NCBI GenBank assembly: GCA_015490675.1
Contig: WFXI01000207.1
Location: forward strand, 1-13,729
DNA: 13,729 bases
From: Hydrogenothermaceae bacterium
GTDB lineage: Bacteria; Aquificota; Aquificia; Aquificales; Hydrogenothermaceae
Direction of reading: 5' to 3'
Positions 6,942-13,391 of this stretch are shown here, piece after piece. Numbering within the stretch: the first letter of the stretch is position 1; every line of letters begins with the position of its first letter. The position numbers and the translations under genes were made by a program. The notes under the pieces were generated by a model. It saw only the letters and a program-made list of their open reading frames with translations, was not told where the DNA came from and did not search any database.

Positions 6942-6983
6942 TTGCAACTCAAGGCTTAAGTGTATATACTGTATGTATATACA
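6942..6983 (+). promoter_or_regulatory. vapBC promoter overlapped by an operator palindrome
   Basis: TTGCAA (6942-6947) and TATACT (6965-6970) are 17 bp apart, a good sigma-70-type promoter. The -10 box lies in an inverted repeat with perfect 9-bp arms, TGTATATAC-TGTAT-GTATATACA (6961-6983). Antitoxins of the AbrB type normally repress their own operon through such sites, so binding here would block RNA polymerase. GAGGT at 6991-6995 is the ribosome-binding site for the ATG at 7007. Confidence 0.65.
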
Positions 6984-7006
6984 GAATGAAGAGGTAATAT
7001 ACTACG

Positions 7007-7246
7007 ATGAAGAAAACCAAAATTTTTAAGAGTGGAAATTCTTTCGCAATAAGGATACCTAAAAACTATCATATAGATACAGAAGAGGTCTATATAGCAA
7101 AACAAGACAACAAATTAGTTATATTCCCAGAAAGAGAGAAATGGGATGTTTTATTTGAAATCTTGGAAGAAGTGGAAGAAGCACAAACTAAAGACTTCCT
7201 GAAAGATAGAAACCAACCTGAAGTTCCAAGAAGGGAATTGTTTTAA
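7007..7246 (+). CDS. vapB: VapB-type antitoxin (AbrB/SpoVT fold)
   Basis: A 79-aa antitoxin. Residues ~1-45 (MKKTKIFKSGNSFAIRIPK, then a VYIAKQDNKLVIFP strand pair) are the swapped-hairpin DNA-binding domain typical of AbrB/MazE/VapB proteins. The acidic C-terminal tail (~46-79) should wrap around and neutralise the toxin. The stop and the toxin start overlap by one base (TAATG), giving tight translational coupling. The product is expected to repress its own promoter through the palindrome at 6961-6983. Length, order and partner all fit the family. Confidence 0.88.
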   Translation: MKKTKIFKSGNSFAIRIPKNYHIDTEEVYIAKQDNKLVIFPEREKWDVLFEILEEVEEAQTKDFLKDRNQPEVPRRELF

Positions 7247-7650
7247 TGATTTATATGCTGGATACAAACATATGTAGCTTTATCATTAGAAAAAAGCCTT
7301 TGCATGTCAGGGAAAAACTTAAAACAGTTGGCAAAAATAATAGAATAATCCTTTCAAGCATCGTAGCTTCAGAACTTTTATATGGTGCTTATAAAAATGG
7401 AAATCCTAAACTTATAGACACTGTAAGGACATTCATCGATTTTTTTGAAGTCTTACCGTTTGATTTAAATGCAGCTGAAGAATATGGAAAAATAAGAGCT
7501 TATTTAGAGAAGAAGGGTAAAATCATTGGAGCATATGACTTGCAAATAGCAGCTCACGCATTGTCTTTAAATGCTATTTTAGTTACTAATAATACAAAAG
7601 AGTTTTCAAGGATAAAATACTTAAAAATAGAAGATTGGTCAAAATTTTAA
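7246..7650 (+). CDS. vapC: VapC-type PIN-domain ribonuclease toxin
   Basis: A 134-aa PIN-domain toxin, a Mg-dependent endoribonuclease that in characterised relatives cuts tRNA or rRNA. Visible active-site residues: Asp6 in MLDTNI, Glu43 in ASELLYG, and Asp98 in AYDLQIAA. The fourth position, in VTNNTKEF (~residues 113-120), is Asn rather than Asp, as is common in this VapC subgroup. The length is normal and the gene looks intact, so it is probably an active addiction module that stabilises the replicon. The specific RNA target cannot be predicted. Confidence 0.9.
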   Translation: MIYMLDTNICSFIIRKKPLHVREKLKTVGKNNRIILSSIVASELLYGAYKNGNPKLIDTVRTFIDFFEVLPFDLNAAEEYGKIRAYLEKKGKIIGAYDLQIAAHALSLNAILVTNNTKEFSRIKYLKIEDWSKF

Positions 7651-7685
7651 ATTAAAACACTCTATTTAGCAAAGAGGTAATTAAG

Positions 7686-8453
7686 ATGAAACTCTCACAG
7701 CTGATATTTGGCTTTCTAATACTGTATTTATCATCTTTAGGACTTTATGCTTCTTGGACAGCTCAACCAAAAAACTTTATTGGCATAGCGGTATCCATAG
7801 CATTTATATGGGTGGGTATTATCTACATAGCGAAAGACTTAAATGACTATTCAAAATACATCAAAGGGAATACTCTCCAAATAGATGTTGAAGTAAGAAA
7901 CTTTGGAAGGAATATATTAGCCTTTGCTGTAATAGGTTTGGGAATATATGTATTTAGCAAGTTTTGGGGCGGTATTGCTTTATATGGATTTTCTCTACTT
8001 TTAGTTTTAACAATAATCTATGTTTACAGTCTTCCAATGCCTGGTATATACAAAAATGGCAAATATTTAGGAACTGTTCATATAGGTTCTATCAAAGTAA
8101 GCAAAGGTATTTCTTTGGGCAAGAAGAAAGAAATTGAACACATAGGAAAGCTAAAAATCTTTAAAGATGGTAAGGAAGTAGCAAGGCTTGTCCTAACAGC
8201 TGAAGGCTTAATGGAATTAAAACCCGATAAACTGCATGAAATATTTCCCGAAGTAAAAGGAAAAATAGAAAAATTTGAAGGACAACCTGTTTTTAAAGTT
8301 GGAGATTACACTGTTGAGTATGATTTTGCCAAGGGGTATGCTTCTTATTATGAAACAGAATTAAGTAGAGTTGAAGGTATAGATACAAAAAGAGATGAAA
8401 CATCTACAAGCCCGCTTTATGGTGGGTTTTATTCTGGAAATATTTGGAGTTAG
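7686..8453 (+). CDS. Four-helix membrane protein with cytoplasmic C-terminal domain
   Basis: Unrecognised 255-aa protein with probable transmembrane helices at ~5-22, 31-49, 76-92 and 95-115. By the positive-inside rule, the N-terminus, the 50-75 loop and the C-terminal ~135 residues are cytoplasmic. The C-terminal part is Lys-rich and looks beta-strand-rich (GTVHIGSIKVSKGISLG, then KLKIFKDGKEVARLVL). The final ~25 residues are polar and Ser/Thr/Gly-rich. AGAGG lies about 9 nt before the ATG. It follows vapC by 35 nt and precedes the next gene by 32 nt, so it may be transcribed with both. No function is proposed. Confidence 0.75.
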   Translation: MKLSQLIFGFLILYLSSLGLYASWTAQPKNFIGIAVSIAFIWVGIIYIAKDLNDYSKYIKGNTLQIDVEVRNFGRNILAFAVIGLGIYVFSKFWGGIALYGFSLLLVLTIIYVYSLPMPGIYKNGKYLGTVHIGSIKVSKGISLGKKKEIEHIGKLKIFKDGKEVARLVLTAEGLMELKPDKLHEIFPEVKGKIEKFEGQPVFKVGDYTVEYDFAKGYASYYETELSRVEGIDTKRDETSTSPLYGGFYSGNIWS

Positions 8454-8462
8454 CATTTTCTA

Positions 8463-8485
8463 TTTAGTTTTGGCGGAAAGCTAAA
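8463..8485 (+). promoter_or_regulatory. Hairpin carrying the ribosome-binding site of the next gene
   Basis: TTTAGTTTT (8463-8471) pairs with AAAGCTAAA (8477-8485), including one G-U pair, leaving GGCGG in the loop immediately before the ATG at 8486. The only Shine-Dalgarno-like sequence of the following gene is in that loop. Translation could depend on this structure, but the stem is AU-rich and weak, especially in a thermophile. Confidence 0.35.
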
Positions 8486-9049
8486 ATGACTCACAGTATA
8501 AAAAGCAAAATTAAAATTTTTATCATTACTATTGGTTCAGGATTTATATTCCTTTTCCTCTGGATAGCAATAGACAAGGCAAATCCTTTATATGTGTATG
8601 GGATAGCATTCCCCATCCAGAAGTTAAGAGCATACCTTGAAGCTTCTGATTTAAAGCCTCTCTGGCAATTAATTGCTAAAAATAAAGGCGATTGCAGAAT
8701 ACAGAATACTATTGCAGCAATGGAAAACCCAAACTTGTATATAGTTTTTGGCAAGCTCTATGACCCTAAAACAAAAGCAGGGGGCGACCACCAATGGACA
8801 ACCTTAAACCCAGAAAATCCAAGCGAATATAAATACATTGTTGATAGAACCACAGGTTTATCAGAAGAAAAGAAGAAAAGGGCTATCTATAAGCCTTATG
8901 TAGTTTATAAATTCAATGTTGATAACTGCACTATTGAGCCAGTAAAGACATTTAAACAATTTTCAGATGAAGAAGAATTTTTAATCAAATCTGGAGAGTT
9001 CTATGTCAAAAGCTTCTGTAAATACTACAAGGAAAAATATAAAAATTAA
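8486..9049 (+). CDS. Membrane-anchored protein with possible transglutaminase-like Cys-His-Asp triad
   Basis: A 187-aa product with one N-terminal membrane anchor (~10-28, basic residues before it), placing the rest outside the cytoplasm. The soluble part shows KGDC (Cys70), GGDHQWT (His102, followed by the x-Trp often seen after the catalytic His) and KYIVDRTTG (Asp120). The order and spacing, 32 residues from Cys to His and 18 from His to Asp, resemble the catalytic triad of transglutaminase-like cysteine peptidases. The protein is small for that fold and I could not compare it with relatives, so this is a hypothesis. Two more cysteines (C148, C178) could form a disulfide. It probably forms an operon with the upstream membrane protein. 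Confidence 0.7.
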   Translation: MTHSIKSKIKIFIITIGSGFIFLFLWIAIDKANPLYVYGIAFPIQKLRAYLEASDLKPLWQLIAKNKGDCRIQNTIAAMENPNLYIVFGKLYDPKTKAGGDHQWTTLNPENPSEYKYIVDRTTGLSEEKKKRAIYKPYVVYKFNVDNCTIEPVKTFKQFSDEEEFLIKSGEFYVKSFCKYYKEKYKN

Positions 9050-9215
9050 AAAGTGTATTGAAAATGTATTACATTGCAATGCAAATTAATGCAAAAGTAG
9101 TACAAAATCTATCAAATAATTAACAAAATATTACAAAAAGTTAGGGAAATTAGAGGATTTTTCTTGTAAATGTGCAATTAATTGCAAGTTTTTGATTAAA
9201 AATGATATAAAAAAC

Positions 9216-9244
9216 TTGACATAAGAATAAAAAAGAACTAATAT
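9216..9244 (+). promoter_or_regulatory. Sigma-70-type promoter upstream of rep
   Basis: TTGACA (9216-9221), a 17-bp spacer and TAATAT (9239-9244) fit the bacterial consensus. Transcription would start near 9251 and run through the direct repeats and the GC-rich hairpin before reaching rep, giving a leader of about 370 nt. Alternatively it could drive a priming or control RNA. Confidence 0.5.
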
Positions 9245-9359
9245 AAATGCAAAAAAATAGGAAATATAGGTTAAAAATAAGTAAGATAGGTATAAAAATA
9301 CAAAAATTGTCAAAGTAAAAAATTGTCATGTATAAATAAAAAGGCTTAAGTAATCAATT

Positions 9360-9411
9360 ATCAAAGATTAATCGTCAAAGTTTTCAGTGTCAAAGTTTTT
9401 AATGTCAAAGT
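9360..9411 (+). repeat. Iteron-like direct repeats (GTCAAAGT)
   Basis: Cores start at 9360 (ATCAAAGA, degenerate), 9374, 9389 and 9404 (all GTCAAAGT), giving 14-, 15- and 15-bp spacing. A further exact core lies at 9309-9316, with a degenerate one near 9325. The wider consensus is TGTCAAAGTTTT. The even spacing just upstream of a Rep-like gene suggests initiator-binding iterons. Confidence 0.55.
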
Positions 9412-9483
9412 CAATGTGCAATTAATTGCACAGTTCTGATTTTAATATGTTTTAAAAACAAGTAACTGAATAGGAAAAAAGCC

Positions 9484-9506
9484 CCGACCGCACTAAGGGC
9501 GGGCGG
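9484..9506 (+). repeat. GC-rich hairpin in the rep leader
   Basis: CCG-A-CCGC (9484-9491) can pair with GCGG-G-CGG (9499-9506) around ACTAAGG: seven GC pairs with one A-G mismatch. It stands out in very AT-rich surroundings. No T-run follows, so it is not a standard terminator. It may control rep mRNA or be an origin structure. Confidence 0.4.
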
Positions 9507-9624
9507 CCAGGTTAACAAAACATAAACAAAACAGTCCATGTATAAATAATGTATTAATTGTATTACACTTTTCAACCCACCTCCCGTCCTTGTTTCAAGC
9601 GGTTCTGGGGCGTGGAGGTATATT

Positions 9625-11346
9625 ATGTTTATACGAAGTAAGAAAGATGTTGATATCTATACTCGAAAAATATATGCATATGTAGCAAACACAAAGGGAG
9701 AAAAATACATAGAATTTATTCAGAATCTATTAAATAAAAAACAAGTGAAATATAAAATTGAAGAGATCTTTAGGATTATCGTTGCTGACATACATGATTT
9801 TCTTGATAAGATGAATTTTTGTGATTTCGAAATAGAAATAAACGAAAATCTCAGTGTAAAGGAAATAAATGAAAGTAAGTACATAAATGATGAAACTTTC
9901 GTTGAGTATGCACTTTATAAATTTGAAAAATCATATTCCAATGATGTCAACCTTAAATATTTGATAAAGTCGATACTTATAAGCATTTTTGATGTAAACG
10001 AAAACTTCAAATATGCACTTCGAGGGAAAAACAAAGACGCGGATCCACGCATAAAGTTCTTGATTGCAAAATATACAGACGCAAAAATAAAAGTCACGGC
10101 GAATGTACTACGCAAAATTGGTGTGAGAGTAGACAAAAGTATGTCAATACATCGATTCGCAGAGCTGTACGAAAGATACGTCGAGAACAGAATCAATGAA
10201 TTTGAAACTGAAATTAAAGTAAATGAAGAAGAAATAAAACTAACGCACAAAGATTTACTTGTATTTTATTATCTTTCTTCATTCGATAAAAAGCATATAG
10301 CCATAACAATTGAAGAAATTGCTCGCGATTGCAGAATTTCAATTGCAACTGTTTCAAGAGCAATAAAAAAATTAGAAAAAGCACGAAAAATAAAAGTAAT
10401 CAAAAAAAACAATAAAAATATATATCAAATAATCGACAAAAAAGAAATTGTAGTAAAAAAACAGCAAAATGCAAAAATTGAGAATATTAAATATGTTGAA
10501 AATCAAAAAGAAACAAAAAAGAAGAAAAAATACAACTCAAAAACTAAAAAGAAAATTGATAAAAGCATTGAAATACCTACATCTTCTTTAGACTTCAAAA
10601 AGCGCACCAAAGGTGAAAAACTTGATATAGAAACACGCTATAAGCTCTATTTATTCAGACAAAAATATAAAGATGAGTTACAAAATGTAAAATTATCGCG
10701 ACTTTCACGCGACAACCTCCTATTTTTCCTCATTAATACTGAAAAGTTTGCTGAAAATGAGACTTTAACACTAAATAAAATCTTAAAAATTATTAAATAT
10801 GCCGATTCAAATCCAACTATACGAAACCCCGCTGGTTGGCTAATTGCACGCTTTATGATCTGCCAAGGACGCTTTTATTTTCTTCTAAATAATAAAAAAC
10901 CAAAATCTAAGCAACCTGGGAAAATGGAATCTTTTTGTGAAAATTCTCATGAAAAAAGTACTGATAACATAAAACAAAAAAGAGCAGATAAAAATAAAAA
11001 AGATATATACATCAACGGAGATCTTGCGTATTTCATCCAAAAATACAATATACCTGAGAATGAAATCTTGTCTTATCTAAGTAGATTCAAAGGTTTACAC
11101 GGTGATGTTAGTTATATAGTAGAACGTTATGTTGCTAACAAAATCTGGAAAAATCTACCTAATGAAGAACGACAAAAATTAATTAAATATGCACAACGCG
11201 AAATTAAAAGGTTTGCCGTTCTCCCTAAATCTAAAGAAGAGTTTCAGGAAGAAATTAGATCAATTATCTTTACTAAAATTAAGTCGGATTATTTAACGCT
11301 CTCCATCCAAGAAAGATTACGACTACAAATGTCTGGCCAAACTTAG
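9625..11346 (+). CDS. Plasmid replication-initiator-like protein with winged helix
   Basis: A 573-aa, very Lys-rich cytoplasmic protein. Residues ~207-268 form a winged-helix domain (TIEEIARDCRISIATVSRAI is the recognition unit, with a wing at KIKVIKKNNKNIYQI). A Lys-rich linker (~285-325) follows. A second part carries NPTIRNPAGWLIARF (~403-417), a phrase common in plasmid initiator proteins with an HTH domain. Helical segments fill the C-terminus. GGAGGT precedes the ATG by 8 nt. The iteron-like repeats upstream support a replication role; no catalytic nickase or relaxase motif was seen. Arg codons are largely CGA/CGC, whereas AGA/AGG dominate elsewhere, suggesting a separate origin. The 3' end runs into a broken STAS-like gene. 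A regulator is the main alternative. Confidence 0.6.
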   Translation: MFIRSKKDVDIYTRKIYAYVANTKGEKYIEFIQNLLNKKQVKYKIEEIFRIIVADIHDFLDKMNFCDFEIEINENLSVKEINESKYINDETFVEYALYKFEKSYSNDVNLKYLIKSILISIFDVNENFKYALRGKNKDADPRIKFLIAKYTDAKIKVTANVLRKIGVRVDKSMSIHRFAELYERYVENRINEFETEIKVNEEEIKLTHKDLLVFYYLSSFDKKHIAITIEEIARDCRISIATVSRAIKKLEKARKIKVIKKNNKNIYQIIDKKEIVVKKQQNAKIENIKYVENQKETKKKKKYNSKTKKKIDKSIEIPTSSLDFKKRTKGEKLDIETRYKLYLFRQKYKDELQNVKLSRLSRDNLLFFLINTEKFAENETLTLNKILKIIKYADSNPTIRNPAGWLIARFMICQGRFYFLLNNKKPKSKQPGKMESFCENSHEKSTDNIKQKRADKNKKDIYINGDLAYFIQKYNIPENEILSYLSRFKGLHGDVSYIVERYVANKIWKNLPNEERQKLIKYAQREIKRFAVLPKSKEEFQEEIRSIIFTKIKSDYLTLSIQERLRLQMSGQT

Positions 11347-11586
11347 CTACAAGAGAAAATGGGCTGCTACTGAGGAGAGAGATAGAAGAAGCTTTAAAGA
11401 CATCTGACTGTTGACTTTGATGGTATTAATCTGGTAACACAGAGCTTTATAGATGAAGTTTTTGGTGTTTTGGTTAGAGAGAAGGGACTATCTTTTATTA
11501 GAAATCATATAAAAATAAAGAGTGCTTCGGATTTTGTCAAATCAATGATTAAATTCGTTATATCTTACAGCCAAAAAGCTGCCTAA
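11337..11586 (+). pseudogene. Broken STAS-like (DUF4325) gene
   Basis: In one frame 11340 onward reads NLATRENGLLLRREIEEALK, then TSD and a stop at 11412. Skipping one base near 11405-11410 moves to a frame reading TVDFDGINLVTQSFIDEVFG, which continues to ISYSQKAA and a stop at 11584-11586. Together they match the STAS-like DUF4325 pattern (NLATRE..G, LR.EI..AL, DF.G.., SF.DE.FG). The start is missing: the upstream sequence is the end of the Rep gene. Intact DUF4325 proteins are often encoded beside GHKL ATPases, and remains of one lie just downstream on the other strand. At least one frameshift plus 5' loss indicate a pseudogene. Confidence 0.65.
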
Positions 11587-11599
11587 AAGAATATATGTT

Positions 11600-11636
11600 C
11601 TAAAGAATTCATCTTTAGATAGATTTATGTTTTTTT
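11600..11636 (+). terminator. Possible weak terminator between convergent pseudogenes
   Basis: CTAAAG (11600-11605) and CTTTAG (11613-11618) form a six-base-pair stem with an AATTCAT loop. A T-run follows about 11 nt later (11630-11636). The stem is weak and the distance to the T-run is long, so support is slight. Confidence 0.2.
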
Positions 11637-11657
11637 CATAGAATTCAAAAATATCCT

Positions 11658-12445
11658 CTATGTCTTCTCCCTCATCTGTAAATATACGACTATACTATTT
11701 TTCCATCTAGCTGAAATATTATTTTTAAGTTGCAATTCACCATTCTCATCAAGATACACCATACCATCATTAGAGATAATTTTTAGTCTTCCTTGTGTAT
11801 GCTTTATGATTTCACTGAGAACAAACAATCCATAACCAGCATGGTCAACCTGAGAGCTTGAATACGGCCTTTCTGGAGGACAGGAAACCTCTTTTTCAAG
11901 AGCTTTTTTTATTGCTTCACTTTATGAATAAACATCATATTTCCTTTTAAGATTACTTAAAAATCCAACTCCTCTGTCTACTACACATATTTGTATTTTC
12001 TTTAGATTCGGGAAGTATTGCCCCGCAATAATAGCTCCGATAGGACTTAGCGAGTGGTGTAATGCATTGTTTAATACTTCTCCTATCATATAGTATAGAT
12101 AATCATAAAGGTCTTTTCTGTCAGTACTTGATAAATTCTGAAAGTCTTTGTGGCCTATTATCATGTCTGTAATGTGCTTTACATTTTTTCTATACTCCCG
12201 TGTCTTACATTTTCTATAGGAATGTAGGTTTTAGATGAGTCATATTCTTTATTAAACATAACATTCATATAACTATTTGTAGGACCCTGATTTTCTAGAT
12301 TCACACCATCATCTTCATATAAGGCATATAAGATAGCCATACCAACAGGTTCTATAAAGTTATAGTTAGAAATATCCACGATATTATTAGTAGTCTTTAT
12401 AAGGTTGTCCAATTTATATTCTATATTATCAAACCTAAATTCCAT
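11658..12445 (-). pseudogene. Broken STAS-plus-GHKL ATPase gene
   Basis: Read leftward, residues from 12445 give an N-terminal STAS-like segment (VDISNYNFIEPVGMAILYAL) up to a stop at 12179-12181. Adding one A to the six-A run there restores a frame reading SIEKNVKHITDMIIGHKDF, then an N-box (GEVLNNALHH) and a G1 box (VVDRGVGF). An in-frame TAA follows at 11922-11924. The same frame then continues with SEAIKKALEKEV, a G2 box (HAGYGLFVLSEI) and a final strand (WKNSIVVYL), to the stop at 11658-11660. This is a full-length GHKL ATPase with one frameshift and one nonsense codon. A G-rich ribosome-binding site precedes the ATG. Its usual partner family (DUF4325) is the neighbouring pseudogene. Confidence 0.7.
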
Positions 12446-12499
12446 ATAATATCCCCCTCTAAAGGAGGTTGAGTAATTTAATTGTATTAAAAACTTTCT

Positions 12500-12865
12500 T
12501 TATAAAAAACCCAACCCAAACCAATCCAAATTTAAATCCAAATAAATCCCGAACCCAAACCTAAGAATCTTTTAAACCCATAAACCAACCAAACCTCACT
12601 GCCGAGACAACCTCACAGCCTTTAACCTATAAAACCTCACAACCTCACAACCTATTTTTATTTAATTTTTTATGGCGGCGGCGGCGAAAAAATAAAAAAT
12701 TGTTATTTTTAATAAAACAGTTATTTTTGCTGTCAGGTTATTCAGGTTATTTAGGTTCCTTGGTTATTTAAAAAGAAAATGTTATTTATAGGTTGTCAGG
12801 TTATTTAGGTTGTGAGGTATAAAGAGTTATTGCTGTCAGGTTGTCAGGTTGTTTGGGCTGTTAGG
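12500..12865. repeat. C-rich half and G-rich half around a (GGC)n centre: large imperfect inverted repeat
   Basis: From ~12506 to 12654 this strand is rich in A and C and poor in G, with AACCTCAC at 12592, 12609, 12633 and 12641. From ~12727 to 12865 it becomes G/T-rich with AGGTT words and TTGCTGTCAGGTT twice (12727-12739, 12830-12842). Exact inverted arms include ACCTCACAACCTA (12642-12654) with TAGGTTGTGAGGT (12806-12818), and ACCTATAAA (12625-12633) with TTTATAGGT (12785-12793). No coding frame was recognised. It could be an origin, a partition site or a strand-specific binding region. Confidence 0.6.
12674..12686 (+). repeat. (GGC)4G tract at the skew switch point
   Basis: Four GGC triplets and a final G sit between AT-rich runs, exactly where the strand composition changes from C-rich to G-rich. 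This is the most GC-rich point of the region. Confidence 0.7.
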
Positions 12866-12931
12866 CAAAACTTCTTATAGCTTTTTCAACTTTATAGCTT
12901 TTAAATGATTTTTCTTTTGAGAAGTACTTGA

Positions 12932-13004
12932 ACTATTAAAGTAATAAACTATTAAAATAATAAAATAATAAAATGTTAAATTATTAAAATATTAAACTAT
13001 TAAA
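12932..13004 (+). repeat. AT-rich array with 16-bp period
   Basis: ACTATTAAA starts at 12932, 12948 and 12996, with related ATTATTAAA at 12980 and a weaker match near 12964, so starts fall on a 16-bp grid. The stretch contains almost no G or C and would melt easily. Beside the C/G-asymmetric region it could be a DNA-unwinding element, but low complexity may create the periodicity by chance. Confidence 0.4.
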
Positions 13005-13345
13005 TTGTTATTTTAATACTTTTTACCAAAAACCCAATTAGAAAAGCAAAATATTAAAAGGTTATTCTCTAATTTAATTGGTAAGTTTCATTTCTCCCAC
13101 AAATATATTAGCTATTCCTTTTATCAGAGGTGAAATTTTTAGATAAATGTTTCTTCTAATCCAATATGAGAGATACATTGCTACCTATTAAAAGCTTTGG
13201 TTCTTATAAGTAATTATTTAAATCTCTTTTCTAAATCTATTAGAAATTTCCATTATCCTCTAACTATTTCCAGCTTAAAAGGATAAGTATTTCTAAACAT
13301 TCCCAATATTATTAGACCCTACAACTTTTATTCAATTTTTATCCC
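13005..13345. other. Non-coding stretch, no gene seen
   Basis: I see no supported gene here. A short inverted repeat, CCAATTA (13034-13040) with TAATTGG (13075-13081), and several CTAAT/ATTAG words are the only patterns noted. Confidence 0.4.
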
Positions 13346-13348
13346 ATG

Positions 13349-13366
13349 AAAAATTCCGTTTATATA
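13349..13366 (+). promoter_or_regulatory. Shared 18-bp promoter/operator element, copy F
   Basis: AAAAATTCCGTTTATATA, followed by GTAAAA as copy A is followed by GTAAA. It ends 25 nt before the ATG of the HTH gene at 13392, matching the spacing of copies A and B to their genes although they are 7-8.5 kb away on the other strand. Confidence 0.6.
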
Positions 13367-13391
13367 GTAAAAGGATAAAAAAGGAGAGCCT

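Larger units (their letters stand above)
9080..9430. repeat. Three copies of a 14-bp palindrome (TGCAATTAATTGCA)
   Basis: Exact copies lie at 9173-9186 and 9417-9430, and a variant, TGCAAATTAATGCA, at 9080-9093. The two exact copies share flanks (AATG before; an AGTT, then TGATT pattern after), so they are longer diverged direct repeats of about 30 bp. They bracket the promoter and the TCAAAG repeats. They could be operator sites for Rep or another dimeric protein. Confidence 0.6.
9050..9624. other. Putative replication origin and rep control region
   Basis: This 575-bp non-coding stretch lies directly upstream of the Rep-like gene. In order it holds three related TGCA-flanked palindromes, a consensus promoter, four regularly spaced TCAAAG repeats, a GC-rich hairpin, and the 13-mer CATGTATAAATAA twice (9327-9339, 9537-9549). 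Direct repeats next to an initiator gene are the usual layout of iteron-controlled plasmid origins. Extensive AT-rich sequence at 9190-9350 could serve as the unwinding element. No exact DnaA box was seen here. Confidence 0.5.

Noticed and set aside
8409..8432. CCCGC/GTGGG stem followed by TTTTA near the end of the 7686-8453 gene, possible terminator
   Set aside because: It lies inside the coding sequence, is only five pairs, and would cut off the last codons.
9131..9313. 60-residue hydrophobic frame on the minus strand in the rep upstream region
   Set aside because: Its Phe/Leu/Tyr/Ile content is what AT-rich DNA gives by chance; no ribosome-binding site or family, and it overlaps the promoter and repeats.
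9360..9411. TCAAAG repeats as a CRISPR array
   Set aside because: Repeats are 8-12 bp with 15-bp period, far too short for CRISPR repeats and spacers, and no cas gene is present.
9915..10250. 111-residue minus-strand frame inside rep
   Set aside because: It is the antisense of a conserved-looking Rep coding region, low in complexity and without a recognisable domain.
11543..11685. Minus-strand frame reading FTDEGEDIEDIFEFYEKN after the ATPase pseudogene
   Set aside because: About 45 codons without a clear start or ribosome-binding site, partly antisense to the STAS pseudogene; it could be remnant coding sequence but support is too thin.
4833..13366. Reading TTTATATA in the shared element as an archaeal TATA box with BRE
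   Set aside because: The spacing to the ATG would imply leaderless starts, but all three genes have ribosome-binding sites between the element and the ATG, and the gene set is bacterial.
13346..13378. Short frame MKNSVYIVKG starting within element copy F
   Set aside because: Ten codons with no ribosome-binding site; the ATG is part of the element flank, also present at copy E.
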